64,000 nucleotides of DNA from Meishania sp964351985 (GTDB lineage Bacteria; Bacteroidota; Bacteroidia; Flavobacteriales; Flavobacteriaceae). How positions within the stretch are numbered: position 1 is the stretch's first letter; each line of letters starts with the position of its first letter. The stretch covers positions 7,531-71,530 of the forward strand of contig CAYGPR010000018.1 in NCBI GenBank assembly GCA_964351985.1. Reading direction: 5' to 3'. The position numbers and the translations under genes are program-made. Shown piece by piece: positions 51,357 through 61,718 of this stretch. The notes below the pieces were generated by a model, which had not been told where the DNA came from, made no database searches, and worked only from the letters and a program-made list of their open reading frames with translations.

Positions 51357-54300
51357 CTAATTCCCAAAATTATACCGTAGCGTAAAGCCGGTATTGATGG
51401 TCGTCTGAGGAAATGCCGTGGAAACTGCGAATTGAGAGAACGAATGATCGTAGAAAAACAATGCCGCCAAATTCTTGCTCAAGGCGTACTCGGCCCCGAA
51501 TTTAATGGATAACAAATTTTGCCCTGAGGTAATCTGGTTGTTGTCGATATCCAAGTTTCGTATGATGGTAATATTGTCCCGAAGTGTCACATCGGCCTTT
51601 AAGTTCAGGTCTCCTTTCAGCCTAGTTTTGTTACCCCCGATATTGGTCACGAACTGCACATCTTTGACGCGATAGCCAAGGCCGACCGTATATTCTCTTC
51701 CATTGATCTCGGTCATCAAGCTGTTATCAAAACTTAAAGACAAGGTTCGGTCGGTACGAACTTCGGCTAGAACACTGATCGAGTTTTTCATTTCAAAATC
51801 GACCCGCATCAAGGGGTTGAACTGATCTGTCAAAACCACATTGTTCAATATGAGTTCTGGTAAGAAATCACCATTTTCATCTACGGGATTTATATTTTCG
51901 GAAAGCAGTTGGGTTCTTTCCAAATTTGTTTGAAACGAATTTATGCTGTAAGCAGCGCGATACCCATGGCTCAATGAAAAACGTTTGAATTTCTTTTTAA
52001 ACCATTTGTTCCGCATCAATCCCGTATACTTAACGTTCCAATTTGGGATGGGAATCTTACGAAAAACATCGAGATTTACCCGATTGGCATCTTGCCCTGT
52101 ATATGCAGCAAAGAAAGCAGGCAGCAACACATCTTGTTGTGTATTGCCGTACCCTACCGGGAAGTTACCGTTCGTACCAGGCGTTTCTCCTCTATCGGCA
52201 GCCAAACGATTCGCAATGGCGATTCTGTTTTCTTTAAATTTCTCGAAGTTGGCAGAAGTGAACTCATCACTTTTGCCGAAGGCCGTACCGATCATCATTG
52301 TAGAAATACTGAAGTTGCCAAAATTATTGGCCAGTGCCTCTAAATCATCGTCGGGATCCAGCCAAGCTTCAACATTAAAATTTTCTTGTAAACTAATGGC
52401 GTACTGCCGATCGGCCACCAAATCGATAGTCAAATCCTGCATGGGTTGGGCGGTTGCCGTTATATTCAATTGCTTGTTCGTATTCTGAATAAACTGCTCG
52501 TTGAATTCATTGAAACCGGTTAGCCAGCCCCTACGTGCGGCTTCAAAACGCACATCCGCTTGGCTACCAAAAACAAAACCGATTGTAGGTCTTGCGGTAC
52601 CTACAAAACCAATGGATTGCGTGTACCCAGGTAATACCGTACCGTTGGTCTCACTATAGTTGACATTTAATCGTTTGACCATCGTCAAGACATCCACCGC
52701 AGTATTGAACAGTCCGCTAGTCTTATTTTTCGTCTCTTGGCCCTTCGCAGGGTTACCTGCCTTATCCTTTCGAACAGGTGCGGCATTGGCCGTTGTCTTT
52801 CCATCCCGTTTTTTTAGACCCAAAAGATCGTAGAACTTCTGCATGCTCATAGAGGTCGTAATGTTGTGGCTATTCGCATTCTGTACCGTGTTGATCGATG
52901 TTACTGTGCGCGGATCAACAGGTACAACAGGTCGACCCGTATTCAAGGCCTGTTGTTCGGCCAACTGCTCGGCAATGCCCAAATTCAGGGCATCACCACC
53001 ACGTTGCCAATCAAAATTACTCCTGTAACTATATTGGGCACTAATAAAGTCCAGCGCAGGTATTTTGGCGAAGGGCAACTCATAGTTCAGTTCCATCTGT
53101 TGGGCATGGCGATTGGGGATTCCGATATCAAAGAAACCATCCCAAAGATTAAGCTCGTTCAAGATTTCTTGGTTATTGTTCTCATCCAATTCATCACCAA
53201 AATAGTTTCTGACAATACGATTGTTGCTTCCCGTCAGATTCAAGCGAAGCGATTTGGTCAGGCTGTAATTAAGGGCATACTGCCAATTAAACTGATAATT
53301 TCGTTGTTGTAATTCGGGTAAGACCAATTTTTCTACCCCGGGTTCTACAACATCCCTAAAGCGTTGTTGGTTGAACTGCCGATTAATATCTGCGTTCATC
53401 GATACCGTGGCCGGCAATAGACTCAGGTTTAAATCTTTTAGCCATTTCCAATATCTCCCAGTAAAAACGGAATCTTTTTTGGCAAATGGAGCGACTTCCA
53501 CCGGTTCGAAAGCATGGTTGTACACAAAACCGGTATTTACGTTTTGATCCCGCAAATTGGCAATTTCGAAATCACGATGATCGGTCTCGTTGTACGAATA
53601 ATTAAACGTAAAATTCTCGATATCATAAAAATTCGCATCGGCCTCTTCGCCACGCTCCTTACGAACCCCTATAAAATTGATACTGGTACGTTTGGTATAA
53701 TCTTCGGCCTGCTCTTGAATATCATTTTTCGTAGGTGTTCCGTCGGTAGAAGTTTCGGGAGCAACATCAATTCTATCCTGCAGCTTCAAATCATCATAGA
53801 CCGGGTCAAATTCTGGAGTAATCATCTCTTCGGAGATACCATAATTGAACGGCAATTGAATGCCCCATGTTTTAGGAAGCATTTGGCCTAGGTTCACATT
53901 GGTCACAACGTCATATGAAATCGCATCTTCACGCAACCTTTCATTCGGCATTTGGTCAATGGCACCGAAGCCAGAAGTACTTCTACCCCCGGTCGCCGAT
54001 ACATTCGCAAAATCGGCAATATTGGCATCGATGGCCGCAACAGCCGCCCAACCTCCATTATTGTCCAATCCTACCAAGCGCATCTCGTTGAACCATACCT
54101 CGCCCCGTGCAGGTAAGTTATCAATGTTCTTGACCCCTACCATCATACTTCGAATACTTCCCAAAGAAGGATTACCCCTAATTCCAATACGAAGGCTACC
54201 CTCGGGCCTCGGCGCGAATTCGGTTACCGGAATAATCTCACCATCTAAAACATCGAAAAAAGTCAACTCGTTCAACGCCGTGCCACCGGGTACATTTTGG

Positions 54301-57300
54301 GTGAGACGAAGCGATTTTATTTTATTCAAATCGGATAAAGCTACATCCATCCTATTGGCTTCGGGCCAAACTTCATCTTCTGAGGACGCACCCCAATCGG
54401 TGAATTCCAACGGTAGTTCTATTTGATAAAAGTTCTGGGAAAAGTCAGTCCCTATTCTTAAAAAACCCACTAAGGGTTTCATACCCTCAGGAAAATCACT
54501 TTGATCGATTTCCTCGGCATGCATGAACATTTTTATCTTTTCATACTGCCGTATGTCGATATCCAAATTCTTGAAAACACCACGTGAATCTTGCGACTGC
54601 AAGTTTTCGACCAAAAAAGAAAGGGATGCCTCATTTTGGCGAATGATCGTATTGTTGTTGTTCAAACGCTCTCGAATCACTCCGGGAGGCAAGACATACG
54701 GAATCGGAATTCTTCCTTCGTTCTCCTCGATATTCACCGTATTTACGTCAACTGTAGTTCCATCATCCGAAGGGTCATTATCAATGGTCTCATCTTGCAA
54801 GGTTTTGGTATACGCACGCCAATCACTTCTACCTAAATCAAGGCTGGCAAATCGCAGCACCACATCATCGGAGAAGCCGGTAAGATACATTCTCATAAAA
54901 CTTATAGAACGGAAATCGGTTATTCCGCCGACGGCATTCGTGAAATCACTTAGTGGAATCTTATATTGGATCCATCTTCGTTGTAAAGTAGAACCGTCGG
55001 GAAGTTCAGGAGTCTCATCTTCCTTGATATCGGTAACATACTTATCATTTGTGTTAGTAAACGGTTTGATATCTATACGGTATTCATAGTAACTATTGAC
55101 CGTGTTCATGGTCAGGTCGCGATCGATATCTTCCACATCGGGCAAAGTCGTAGACCCTCTATTGGTGTTGGTTACCGTCACTGGCGAGTTGCCATCGGGA
55201 TTGTTAAAATCTCGATATCTTTCCAAAATACCACCATCACGGTTCAGGTAGTACGTATAGTTGTCCCTGGCAGGGTCTTCCACAGGTCCATCATATATTG
55301 TGGCCTCTGCCAAATCATCAAGACCATCGTACCCTATATCTTGCAAAGCCCGATTATTCTCATTGGCATCAAAGGCATAGACCAAAGCCTGTGTCTGTGG
55401 CACTTCTCCCCATGAAGTTTCAAACGGGAATTCGGTATTGTCCGAATCGGGCAAACCATTTTCATATTGTTTTTTACCATCTTTCAGCACATCCTCCGAG
55501 ATATTACCCAAGTTTATAACGAGCTCACCATCATTATCATTGGTCGCAATACCATCAACATACGGATCCAAGACCCAGAACTGCACGAACTCCACGTTCG
55601 CCTGCTCAAAATTAGTGCTGCTTAACGAACGCATAATACCGCCCCATTTTTCTTCGGGAGGAGTACTCGTGGGATTGTCGAAATCAGGATTGGCATTGTA
55701 GGGTCCTTTTTCATTTGGATAGTACGCCAAATCCAACGTTCCTTGCACTGTAGTCTGCCCTATTGCTACATCGATCTGCGGAAAGACCTCATCGATAAAA
55801 ATTCTTCGTGTGGCATTGCTCGATATATCACTATCACTAATTTCCGAAGGACGCTGGTTGGTATAAAAAATAGGGTCGATGGTATACCAGGCCATTTTGG
55901 CCCTTCCGTACCCGTTTAACAAGTTGTTGGGGTCGGTAGGTGTAGTGCCATACAGTTTTTCGTTAGGCAATTCCCCAAACTCCAAAGGAGTACTGGCCAT
56001 AGTCCAACCTAAGGAAGACCTGATATCGATCAAGGCTTGAGCTCCCTCAAAATCATCCAAATACGTGGTGGTCTCGCCTTGAAAATCGGCATTTTTAGGG
56101 GAATTCGGTCTCAACCAAGCCACCTCACCTCGAACGGAAAGGTTAGAGGGCACATCCGTATCGATATTGGGCAGATGGTTAACCATGCGCGTCAAGAAGG
56201 GAATCTCGGTCGAGAAATTACCGTTGACCCCAAAAATGGTATTGTTGACGGGTTCTGTACCGTAATTTGATTTCTGGGTCAGAGGCCGCTCATTTAAATT
56301 CAAGAGGGTAGCACCCATGACAAAATTCTTATTGAACTGGTGCTCTACATTGACTCCGGTGAAGCGTCTTGTCTGCTGTCCAAAAACGGCGTTGTTCTCA
56401 ACAGAAATATTAATAGGCGTATTGGATGCCTCCAAACTTGGATCCAAGATCTGAACCGTACCGGCTTGATAGTTGACCGTGTAATCGATTCCTTCCTGTA
56501 ATTGCCGCCCCCCGGCGGTAACACGCACCGATCCACGGGGAACGTTGAACGCCCCGATCGGAATTCCGTTTGTTCCTTCTGACTTGTAGCGCCCTTTTAG
56601 CAAGAACCTGTTTTTTTCAGCATCTTCAAAAGAATCGGCCTTCGTTGAGGTATACATGTTTCGGAACACATATTTTCGCTGATTCGCATTATAGGTCTGC
56701 TCCGTCTCGTCTTCGTAATTCGTTCCGCCGCCCAAAGTTTCGTACAAGTATCTTCCAAAGGGTTCTACCTTGGTAAAAATGATGAGTCCACCTTGTGTAT
56801 TCACAGTTATCCCCGGAATAAAATCAAAGAATCCATCTCCACCGCTCTGCACATCGTTATAGACATTCAAACGATCCAAATTAAAAACATCCAAGAGGAT
56901 TCGTTCTTGAAGGCCATCGGGCCAAGTGCCCTCATCTGCCGGCGTGATATAGTTTCTTGGCGTAGGATCTGAATACAGAATATTCATCTTAAAATCATCT
57001 TGACTTAGACGAAAGGCCCCCGTGGAATAAATATTCTTCATCATCAAATCCCAAATGGGATCGGAGACATTGGTGATATTGCTCTTCAATAATTTTAGGA
57101 TCAAGGTATTGTTCTCGATAATCGGATTTGCCCCATTGGTTCCCTGGGCTACAGTGGTCGCATCCAAGCCCCCATTGGCAAATTCCCCAACTTGGTAGAC
57201 CTGACCTTTGTATGTATATTGGTAGGCGACACCCAACACTTCATCATTGCTCAAACGCTGGTTCAACGAAATGTAACCTAATTGTGTATTAAAACTATAA

Positions 57301-58658
57301 TCACGGGTCGGTTCGAGTTTTCTGGCATTTTCTAAAATTGCATAGTCAAATCCTTGATTCGGATTATAGCCAGCGACAAAACTTCCACTGTTGAATCCAC
57401 TCTCTACAGTGGCAATATCACGGATATTACTGTTTAAGGCACCTGTTCCAATCGTTTCAGGATTATATGCATTGGCCGCATTTCTTGGTAAATTTTCAGT
57501 AGTAGTATTGAAGAACGTTGCCGGGGCGCCACTAGATTGACCAACTCGGGTATTGTCTCCGTTCGACTCTCCTAAATCTTGTATCGCCACCACATTTCGA
57601 ACATTCAAGGTCTGTTGGCTGCGGTTCGTGACCCATACCTCAAGTCTTGTTATTTGTACTTGGCTTCTTATATAAGGATAGCTTTGAAGTGCTTCGTCAT
57701 AATTATCCCTAAAAAAATGAGAAAGAAAGAAGTGCTTGTCCTCATCATAATCCAAAGCGGTCAATGAAAACTCATTAATGGTTCCGCCACCTTGTGCGAC
57801 CACCGTATTGTTCTGTGACCGTTGCTCTGAAAAAACACCTGTGACCGTGGTTTTACCAAATTGCAATTGGGTCTTGACACCAAATAAACTTTGGGCGCCC
57901 GTAATCAACGAACTATTCAGTGGCATATTTACATTACCCACTTCAATTTTTCGGATAATATCATCCTCGGTAGGGGTATAATCCAACTTTACGATGTTCT
58001 GAAAATCAAAAGTGGCCTCAGTATCATAGTTAGCGGTAACCTGAAGACGTTCTCCGATCTTACCCAGCATACTCAAACTGATGCGCTGGTCGAAATCGAA
58101 AGATAGGTTCGTACGGTTTCTTGGGGATAAGGAAGGGTTATCGTTCTTCTGCCAAATAACGCCCAGATCCATAGCCACGGATCCTTGTGGAATCACTTCT
58201 ATGGTATTTCCGCCAAAAACGGATTGAAAGAAATCATTGTTGACATAGAAATTGGGGAGTAGGTTCTTACGAGCTTCTTCGCTACCTTCTTTTTTTCCGG
58301 AATAGGCATCTGATTTTTCCTTGAAATAATCTTTGATGCCCTCTCTGCGGGCCAGTTCAAAATATTGTTCGGGAGTGAGGATAATCGGGTATCCGATATC
58401 AAAGTCACCGATACTCTCATTGTAGATATATCGGTCAAGTTTAGGATCGTAAATATATTTGGAAACAATACTATCAGGGTTTTCGAGTACCAAGCGACCC
58501 AGGGAAAATCCTGTTTTAACCGAATCGGTTTCCTGCTCGTTCGTGTCCTCTTCATCAGTCTCTTGGGCAAACGAAGTTTCGGCTGCCAAAAAGAAAAATA
58601 AGAATAGGAAGATGAGCTTAAATGCTGGTTTAAGATATTGGTTTGCCCCTGTTTTCAA
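51357..58658 (-). CDS. sprA: SprA, outer-membrane translocon of the type IX secretion system
   Basis: A 2433-residue giant beta-barrel that forms the export channel through which type IX cargo crosses the outer membrane. It has a signal segment (LKPAFKLIFLFLFFFLAAET), an N-terminal region with NYDTEATFDFQNIVKLDYTP and repeated long beta-rich segments, a middle region with GVNGNFSTEIPFLTRMVNHL and DDFEGAQALIDIRSSLGWTM typical of SprA, and a C-terminal stretch of barrel strands ending in FTLRYNFGN. The frame is unbroken over 7.3 kb. It starts 5 bases after the ruvA stop. With the PorP/SprF proteins and the adhesin in this window it forms the core of surface-protein export and gliding. Confidence 0.96.
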   Translation of the reverse strand: MKTGANQYLKPAFKLIFLFLFFFLAAETSFAQETDEEDTNEQETDSVKTGFSLGRLVLENPDSIVSKYIYDPKLDRYIYNESIGDFDIGYPIILTPEQYFELARREGIKDYFKEKSDAYSGKKEGSEEARKNLLPNFYVNNDFFQSVFGGNTIEVIPQGSVAMDLGVIWQKNDNPSLSPRNRTNLSFDFDQRISLSMLGKIGERLQVTANYDTEATFDFQNIVKLDYTPTEDDIIRKIEVGNVNMPLNSSLITGAQSLFGVKTQLQFGKTTVTGVFSEQRSQNNTVVAQGGGTINEFSLTALDYDEDKHFFLSHFFRDNYDEALQSYPYIRSQVQITRLEVWVTNRSQQTLNVRNVVAIQDLGESNGDNTRVGQSSGAPATFFNTTTENLPRNAANAYNPETIGTGALNSNIRDIATVESGFNSGSFVAGYNPNQGFDYAILENARKLEPTRDYSFNTQLGYISLNQRLSNDEVLGVAYQYTYKGQVYQVGEFANGGLDATTVAQGTNGANPIIENNTLILKLLKSNITNVSDPIWDLMMKNIYSTGAFRLSQDDFKMNILYSDPTPRNYITPADEGTWPDGLQERILLDVFNLDRLNVYNDVQSGGDGFFDFIPGITVNTQGGLIIFTKVEPFGRYLYETLGGGTNYEDETEQTYNANQRKYVFRNMYTSTKADSFEDAEKNRFLLKGRYKSEGTNGIPIGAFNVPRGSVRVTAGGRQLQEGIDYTVNYQAGTVQILDPSLEASNTPINISVENNAVFGQQTRRFTGVNVEHQFNKNFVMGATLLNLNERPLTQKSNYGTEPVNNTIFGVNGNFSTEIPFLTRMVNHLPNIDTDVPSNLSVRGEVAWLRPNSPKNADFQGETTTYLDDFEGAQALIDIRSSLGWTMASTPLEFGELPNEKLYGTTPTDPNNLLNGYGRAKMAWYTIDPIFYTNQRPSEISDSDISSNATRRIFIDEVFPQIDVAIGQTTVQGTLDLAYYPNEKGPYNANPDFDNPTSTPPEEKWGGIMRSLSSTNFEQANVEFVQFWVLDPYVDGIATNDNDGELVINLGNISEDVLKDGKKQYENGLPDSDNTEFPFETSWGEVPQTQALVYAFDANENNRALQDIGYDGLDDLAEATIYDGPVEDPARDNYTYYLNRDGGILERYRDFNNPDGNSPVTVTNTNRGSTTLPDVEDIDRDLTMNTVNSYYEYRIDIKPFTNTNDKYVTDIKEDETPELPDGSTLQRRWIQYKIPLSDFTNAVGGITDFRSISFMRMYLTGFSDDVVLRFASLDLGRSDWRAYTKTLQDETIDNDPSDDGTTVDVNTVNIEENEGRIPIPYVLPPGVIRERLNNNNTIIRQNEASLSFLVENLQSQDSRGVFKNLDIDIRQYEKIKMFMHAEEIDQSDFPEGMKPLVGFLRIGTDFSQNFYQIELPLEFTDWGASSEDEVWPEANRMDVALSDLNKIKSLRLTQNVPGGTALNELTFFDVLDGEIIPVTEFAPRPEGSLRIGIRGNPSLGSIRSMMVGVKNIDNLPARGEVWFNEMRLVGLDNNGGWAAVAAIDANIADFANVSATGGRSTSGFGAIDQMPNERLREDAISYDVVTNVNLGQMLPKTWGIQLPFNYGISEEMITPEFDPVYDDLKLQDRIDVAPETSTDGTPTKNDIQEQAEDYTKRTSINFIGVRKERGEEADANFYDIENFTFNYSYNETDHRDFEIANLRDQNVNTGFVYNHAFEPVEVAPFAKKDSVFTGRYWKWLKDLNLSLLPATVSMNADINRQFNQQRFRDVVEPGVEKLVLPELQQRNYQFNWQYALNYSLTKSLRLNLTGSNNRIVRNYFGDELDENNNQEILNELNLWDGFFDIGIPNRHAQQMELNYELPFAKIPALDFISAQYSYRSNFDWQRGGDALNLGIAEQLAEQQALNTGRPVVPVDPRTVTSINTVQNANSHNITTSMSMQKFYDLLGLKKRDGKTTANAAPVRKDKAGNPAKGQETKNKTSGLFNTAVDVLTMVKRLNVNYSETNGTVLPGYTQSIGFVGTARPTIGFVFGSQADVRFEAARRGWLTGFNEFNEQFIQNTNKQLNITATAQPMQDLTIDLVADRQYAISLQENFNVEAWLDPDDDLEALANNFGNFSISTMMIGTAFGKSDEFTSANFEKFKENRIAIANRLAADRGETPGTNGNFPVGYGNTQQDVLLPAFFAAYTGQDANRVNLDVFRKIPIPNWNVKYTGLMRNKWFKKKFKRFSLSHGYRAAYSINSFQTNLERTQLLSENINPVDENGDFLPELILNNVVLTDQFNPLMRVDFEMKNSISVLAEVRTDRTLSLSFDNSLMTEINGREYTVGLGYRVKDVQFVTNIGGNKTRLKGDLNLKADVTLRDNITIIRNLDIDNNQITSGQNLLSIKFGAEYALSKNLAALFFYDHSFSQFAVSTAFPQTTINTGFTLRYNFGN

Positions 58659-58663
58659 ACTTA

Positions 58664-59245
58664 TTACAAATTTTTCAGCGCGAGTTTTATAATATTCTCG
58701 ACGCTTAGCGAGGAATCTTGCCTCAACACCTTGTCAACCGCATTTTCAGCTTGTCGTCTGGCGAACCCAAGAACCTCTAATGCAGATAACGCTTCATCTT
58801 TGTTTGTATTGTTTGAATTTGTGGAAACTTCGTCAATATCGTAGACTTTCAGAATCTTGTCGCGCAGGTCTAAAATCACGCGTTGGGCCGTTTTGGCACC
58901 TATACCTTTGATAGCCTGTATGGTAGGGGCATTGCCATTGGCAATGGCATCACGGATTTCGGCCGGAGATAATGAGGACAACATGGTCCTCGCCGTACTT
59001 GAACCAATACCGGAAACGGAAAGTAGCAATCTGAAAATCTCGCGTTCCGATTTTTCGGCAAAACCGAAAAGGGTATGCGAATCTTCCTTCACCTGTAAAT
59101 GGGTAAAAAGTGAAATGCTCTCGGCATCCTGAATTTTAGAAAATGTATTTAGGGAAATATTTACAAAATAGCCGACTCCACCACATTCAATGATAACATG
59201 GGTGGGATACTTTTCTACCAATTTGCCTTTTAGGTGGTGAATCAT
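58664..59245 (-). CDS. ruvA: Holliday junction helicase subunit RuvA
   Basis: 193 residues. N-terminal OB-fold domain (MIHHLKGKLVEKYPTHVIIE, CGGVGYFVNISL), two helix-hairpin-helix DNA-binding motifs (LLLSVSGIGSSTARTMLSSL; IQAIKGIGAKTAQRVILDLRDK), and a C-terminal RuvB-binding domain (EALSALEVLGFARRQAENAV). It binds four-way junctions and loads RuvB for branch migration. It is upstream of sprA with a 5-base gap. A heptanucleotide repeat tract lies 8 bases before its ATG. Confidence 0.97.
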   Translation of the reverse strand: MIHHLKGKLVEKYPTHVIIECGGVGYFVNISLNTFSKIQDAESISLFTHLQVKEDSHTLFGFAEKSEREIFRLLLSVSGIGSSTARTMLSSLSPAEIRDAIANGNAPTIQAIKGIGAKTAQRVILDLRDKILKVYDIDEVSTNSNNTNKDEALSALEVLGFARRQAENAVDKVLRQDSSLSVENIIKLALKNL

Positions 59246-59253
59246 CTATAAGT

Positions 59254-59306
59254 GGTTTCAGGTTTCAGGTTTCAGGTTTCAGGTTTCAGGTTTCAGGTTT
59301 CAGGTT
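59254..59306. repeat. heptanucleotide tandem repeat, GGTTTCA x 7.6
   Basis: Seven exact copies of GGTTTCA plus a partial GGTT, ending 8 bases from the ruvA ATG (reads TGAAACC repeated on the coding strand). Same unit length and same position relative to a gene start as the tract at 19851-19905. Confidence 0.97.
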
Positions 59307-59349
59307 AGAAATCAACTTGAAACAATAGAAACCGGAAATTTTTAAACTT

Positions 59350-61644
59350 CTATTTCCCAGTTTTCGCTTTCTTTCTCTTCTCCCTTTCCTGTGCATCAAT
59401 AGCCGCCACAGCGGCCATATTCACAATTTCGTCGACACTCGCACCAAGCGGAATGATATGAACCGATTTTCGGAGCCCTACCATAATCGGGCCGATGCTA
59501 TCGGCATGATTAAGTTCTTTTAGCAATTTGTAGGTAATATTCGCCGATTCAAGATTCGGAAAAATCAATGTATTTACTTTCTGTCCTGATATTTTCGAAA
59601 ATGGAAACTTACTCTGGTTCAATTCCTTATTCAAGGCAAAATCGGTCTGAATTTCACCATCGACCAATAAATCGGGATTACTTTCATGCAATATCTTTAC
59701 TGCCTTACGTACTTTGACCGCCGATGGATGTGTAGAAGACCCAAAGTTTGCATACGACAGTAATGCTATAACGGGATTAAAACCGAAAGTCGTCGCCACG
59801 TTTGCAGTCATTTGGGTTATTTCCGCCAATTCCTCGGCTGTAGGGTCTATATTGATAGAGGTGTCAGCCAAGAATATAGGGCCTCGATCGGTCGTCATGA
59901 TATGTACCGTGGATACTTTTTTTACGTCCGCAGCACGCCCAATGACCTCAAAAATAGGCTTTACCAAAGTCGGGTAGGCACGAGAATACCCCGAGATCAT
60001 ACCATCGGCATCGCCCTCAAGAACCATCATTGACCCAAAGTAAGTACGCTCCCGCATTTTTTGCCGCGCACCGTACAGCGTAACGCCACGTCGTTGTCTA
60101 TTTTGAAAATATTGCTGTGCGTATTGCTCCCTTTTGGCATTCGCCTCATCGGAATGTGAGTCGATGACCATTAGGTCGGCTTCAAAATCAAGCTCTTTTT
60201 TCAGGGCCTTTATGGTATGCTTTCTACCCAATAAAATAGGAATGGCGACACCCTCTTCATAGGCAATTTGAGCGGCCTTCATTACGTCCAACTGATCGGC
60301 CTCTGCAAATACGATCCGTTTTGTAGTCATTCTAGCGCGATCATGCAATTGTCTAACAATCTTATTATCATTGCCCGAACGCTGGAGTAGTTCTTCTTTG
60401 TACTTATCCCAGTCTTCAATCGTGTTTCTTGCCACCCCACTTTCCATGGCAGCTCGCGCCACTGCTGGTGGAATTTCAGCAATCAATCGAGGATCGAAAG
60501 GTTTTGGTATGATGTATTCCTTACCAAAGGCCAATCTTGTCTTTCCATAGGCAATATTGACTTGTTCAGGCACATTCTCTTTAGTCAGTTCGGCCAAGGC
60601 ACGAACCGCCGCCATTTTCATTTCCTCATTTATTTTTGTCGCACGAACATCTAAGGCTCCTCGAAAAATAAAGGGGAAGCCTAAAACATTATTCACTTGA
60701 TTCGGATGGTCGGAACGACCTGTAGCCATAATGATATCTTTTCTGGTTTTTACGGCCAGATTATAATCTATTTCAGGGTTCGGATTCGCCATGGCAAAGA
60801 CGATAGGGTCCTTGGCCATTGATTTTAGCATTTTCGGACTTACGATATCAGCAATGGAGAGACCTACAAAAACATCGGCATCTTTCATGGCATCTTCGAG
60901 GGTGTCTATTTTTCTATCCGTGGCGAATTCGATTTTGGACGCTGCCAGATTAGGTGCATCCTTACGGATGACTCCCTTACTATCTAACATCACAATATTT
61001 TCGACCTTTGCACCAAAAGCTTTGTACAGTTTGGTACAGGAGACTGCCGCAGCCCCTGCCCCACTGATTACAATGTTTACTTTATCAATTTTCTTTCCTG
61101 TTATTTCCAGTGCATTTAATAAAGCAGCCGCAGAGATAATGGCCGTGCCATGTTGGTCATCGTGCATCACGGGAATATCCAGCTCTTCTTTAAGTCTTCG
61201 TTCTATTTCAAAGGCTTCGGGTGCTTTAATATCCTCTAGATTGATTCCACCAAAGGTTGGGGCAATCATTTTTACTGTTTCTACGAATTTATCTACATCT
61301 TCGGTATCGACCTCGATATCAATTCCATCGATATCCGCAAAAATCTTAAAGAGCAGACTTTTACCTTCCATAACCGGCTTGGAAGCCTCGGGCCCTATAT
61401 TACCCAAACCCAAAACAGCGGTTCCGTTGGAAATAATAGCTACCAGATTGCCCTTGGCGGTATATTTGTAGACATTCTCCTTATTCTTTTTTATTTCGAG
61501 ACAAGGTTCTGCAACACCAGGAGAATATGCCAAAGCAAGATCACGCTGAGTGGCATAGGGTTTGGTGGGCACCACTTTTATCTTACCGGGCTGAGGCTTG
61601 GCATGATAAATCAATGCTTCCCGTCGTTGCTTTTGTTTGCTCAT
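59350..61644 (-). CDS. maeB: NADP-dependent malic enzyme with phosphotransacetylase-like domain
   Basis: 764 residues, oxidatively decarboxylates malate to pyruvate and gives NADPH. The malic domain occupies about 1-420 (LALAYSPGVAEPCL; MPVMHDDQHGTAI-type motif as IPVMHDDQHGTAI; NIVISGAGAAAVSCTKLY for NAD(P) binding). A C-terminal phosphate-acetyltransferase-like domain at about 430-764 (VFAEADQLDVMKAAQIA, MISGYSRAYPT, THPSAVKVRKAV) is probably regulatory, as in the MaeB family. Length is standard for MaeB. It is transcribed toward ruvA; a -7 element lies 21 bases upstream. Confidence 0.95.
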   Translation of the reverse strand: MSKQKQRREALIYHAKPQPGKIKVVPTKPYATQRDLALAYSPGVAEPCLEIKKNKENVYKYTAKGNLVAIISNGTAVLGLGNIGPEASKPVMEGKSLLFKIFADIDGIDIEVDTEDVDKFVETVKMIAPTFGGINLEDIKAPEAFEIERRLKEELDIPVMHDDQHGTAIISAAALLNALEITGKKIDKVNIVISGAGAAAVSCTKLYKAFGAKVENIVMLDSKGVIRKDAPNLAASKIEFATDRKIDTLEDAMKDADVFVGLSIADIVSPKMLKSMAKDPIVFAMANPNPEIDYNLAVKTRKDIIMATGRSDHPNQVNNVLGFPFIFRGALDVRATKINEEMKMAAVRALAELTKENVPEQVNIAYGKTRLAFGKEYIIPKPFDPRLIAEIPPAVARAAMESGVARNTIEDWDKYKEELLQRSGNDNKIVRQLHDRARMTTKRIVFAEADQLDVMKAAQIAYEEGVAIPILLGRKHTIKALKKELDFEADLMVIDSHSDEANAKREQYAQQYFQNRQRRGVTLYGARQKMRERTYFGSMMVLEGDADGMISGYSRAYPTLVKPIFEVIGRAADVKKVSTVHIMTTDRGPIFLADTSINIDPTAEELAEITQMTANVATTFGFNPVIALLSYANFGSSTHPSAVKVRKAVKILHESNPDLLVDGEIQTDFALNKELNQSKFPFSKISGQKVNTLIFPNLESANITYKLLKELNHADSIGPIMVGLRKSVHIIPLGASVDEIVNMAAVAAIDAQEREKRKKAKTGK

Positions 61645-61664
61645 GGTCTTCTGGTTTTGGGAAA

Positions 61665-61672
61665 CAAATTTA
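61665..61672 (-). promoter_or_regulatory. -7 promoter element for the malic enzyme gene
   Basis: On the minus strand TAAATTTG, an exact TAnnTTTG match, 21 bases before the ATG at 61644. No well-spaced TTG is seen. Confidence 0.45.
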
Positions 61673-61718
61673 GGGGTATTCTTCGGAAAAATCAGTGAGA
61701 CGGCTCAAAGTTTGGGAA

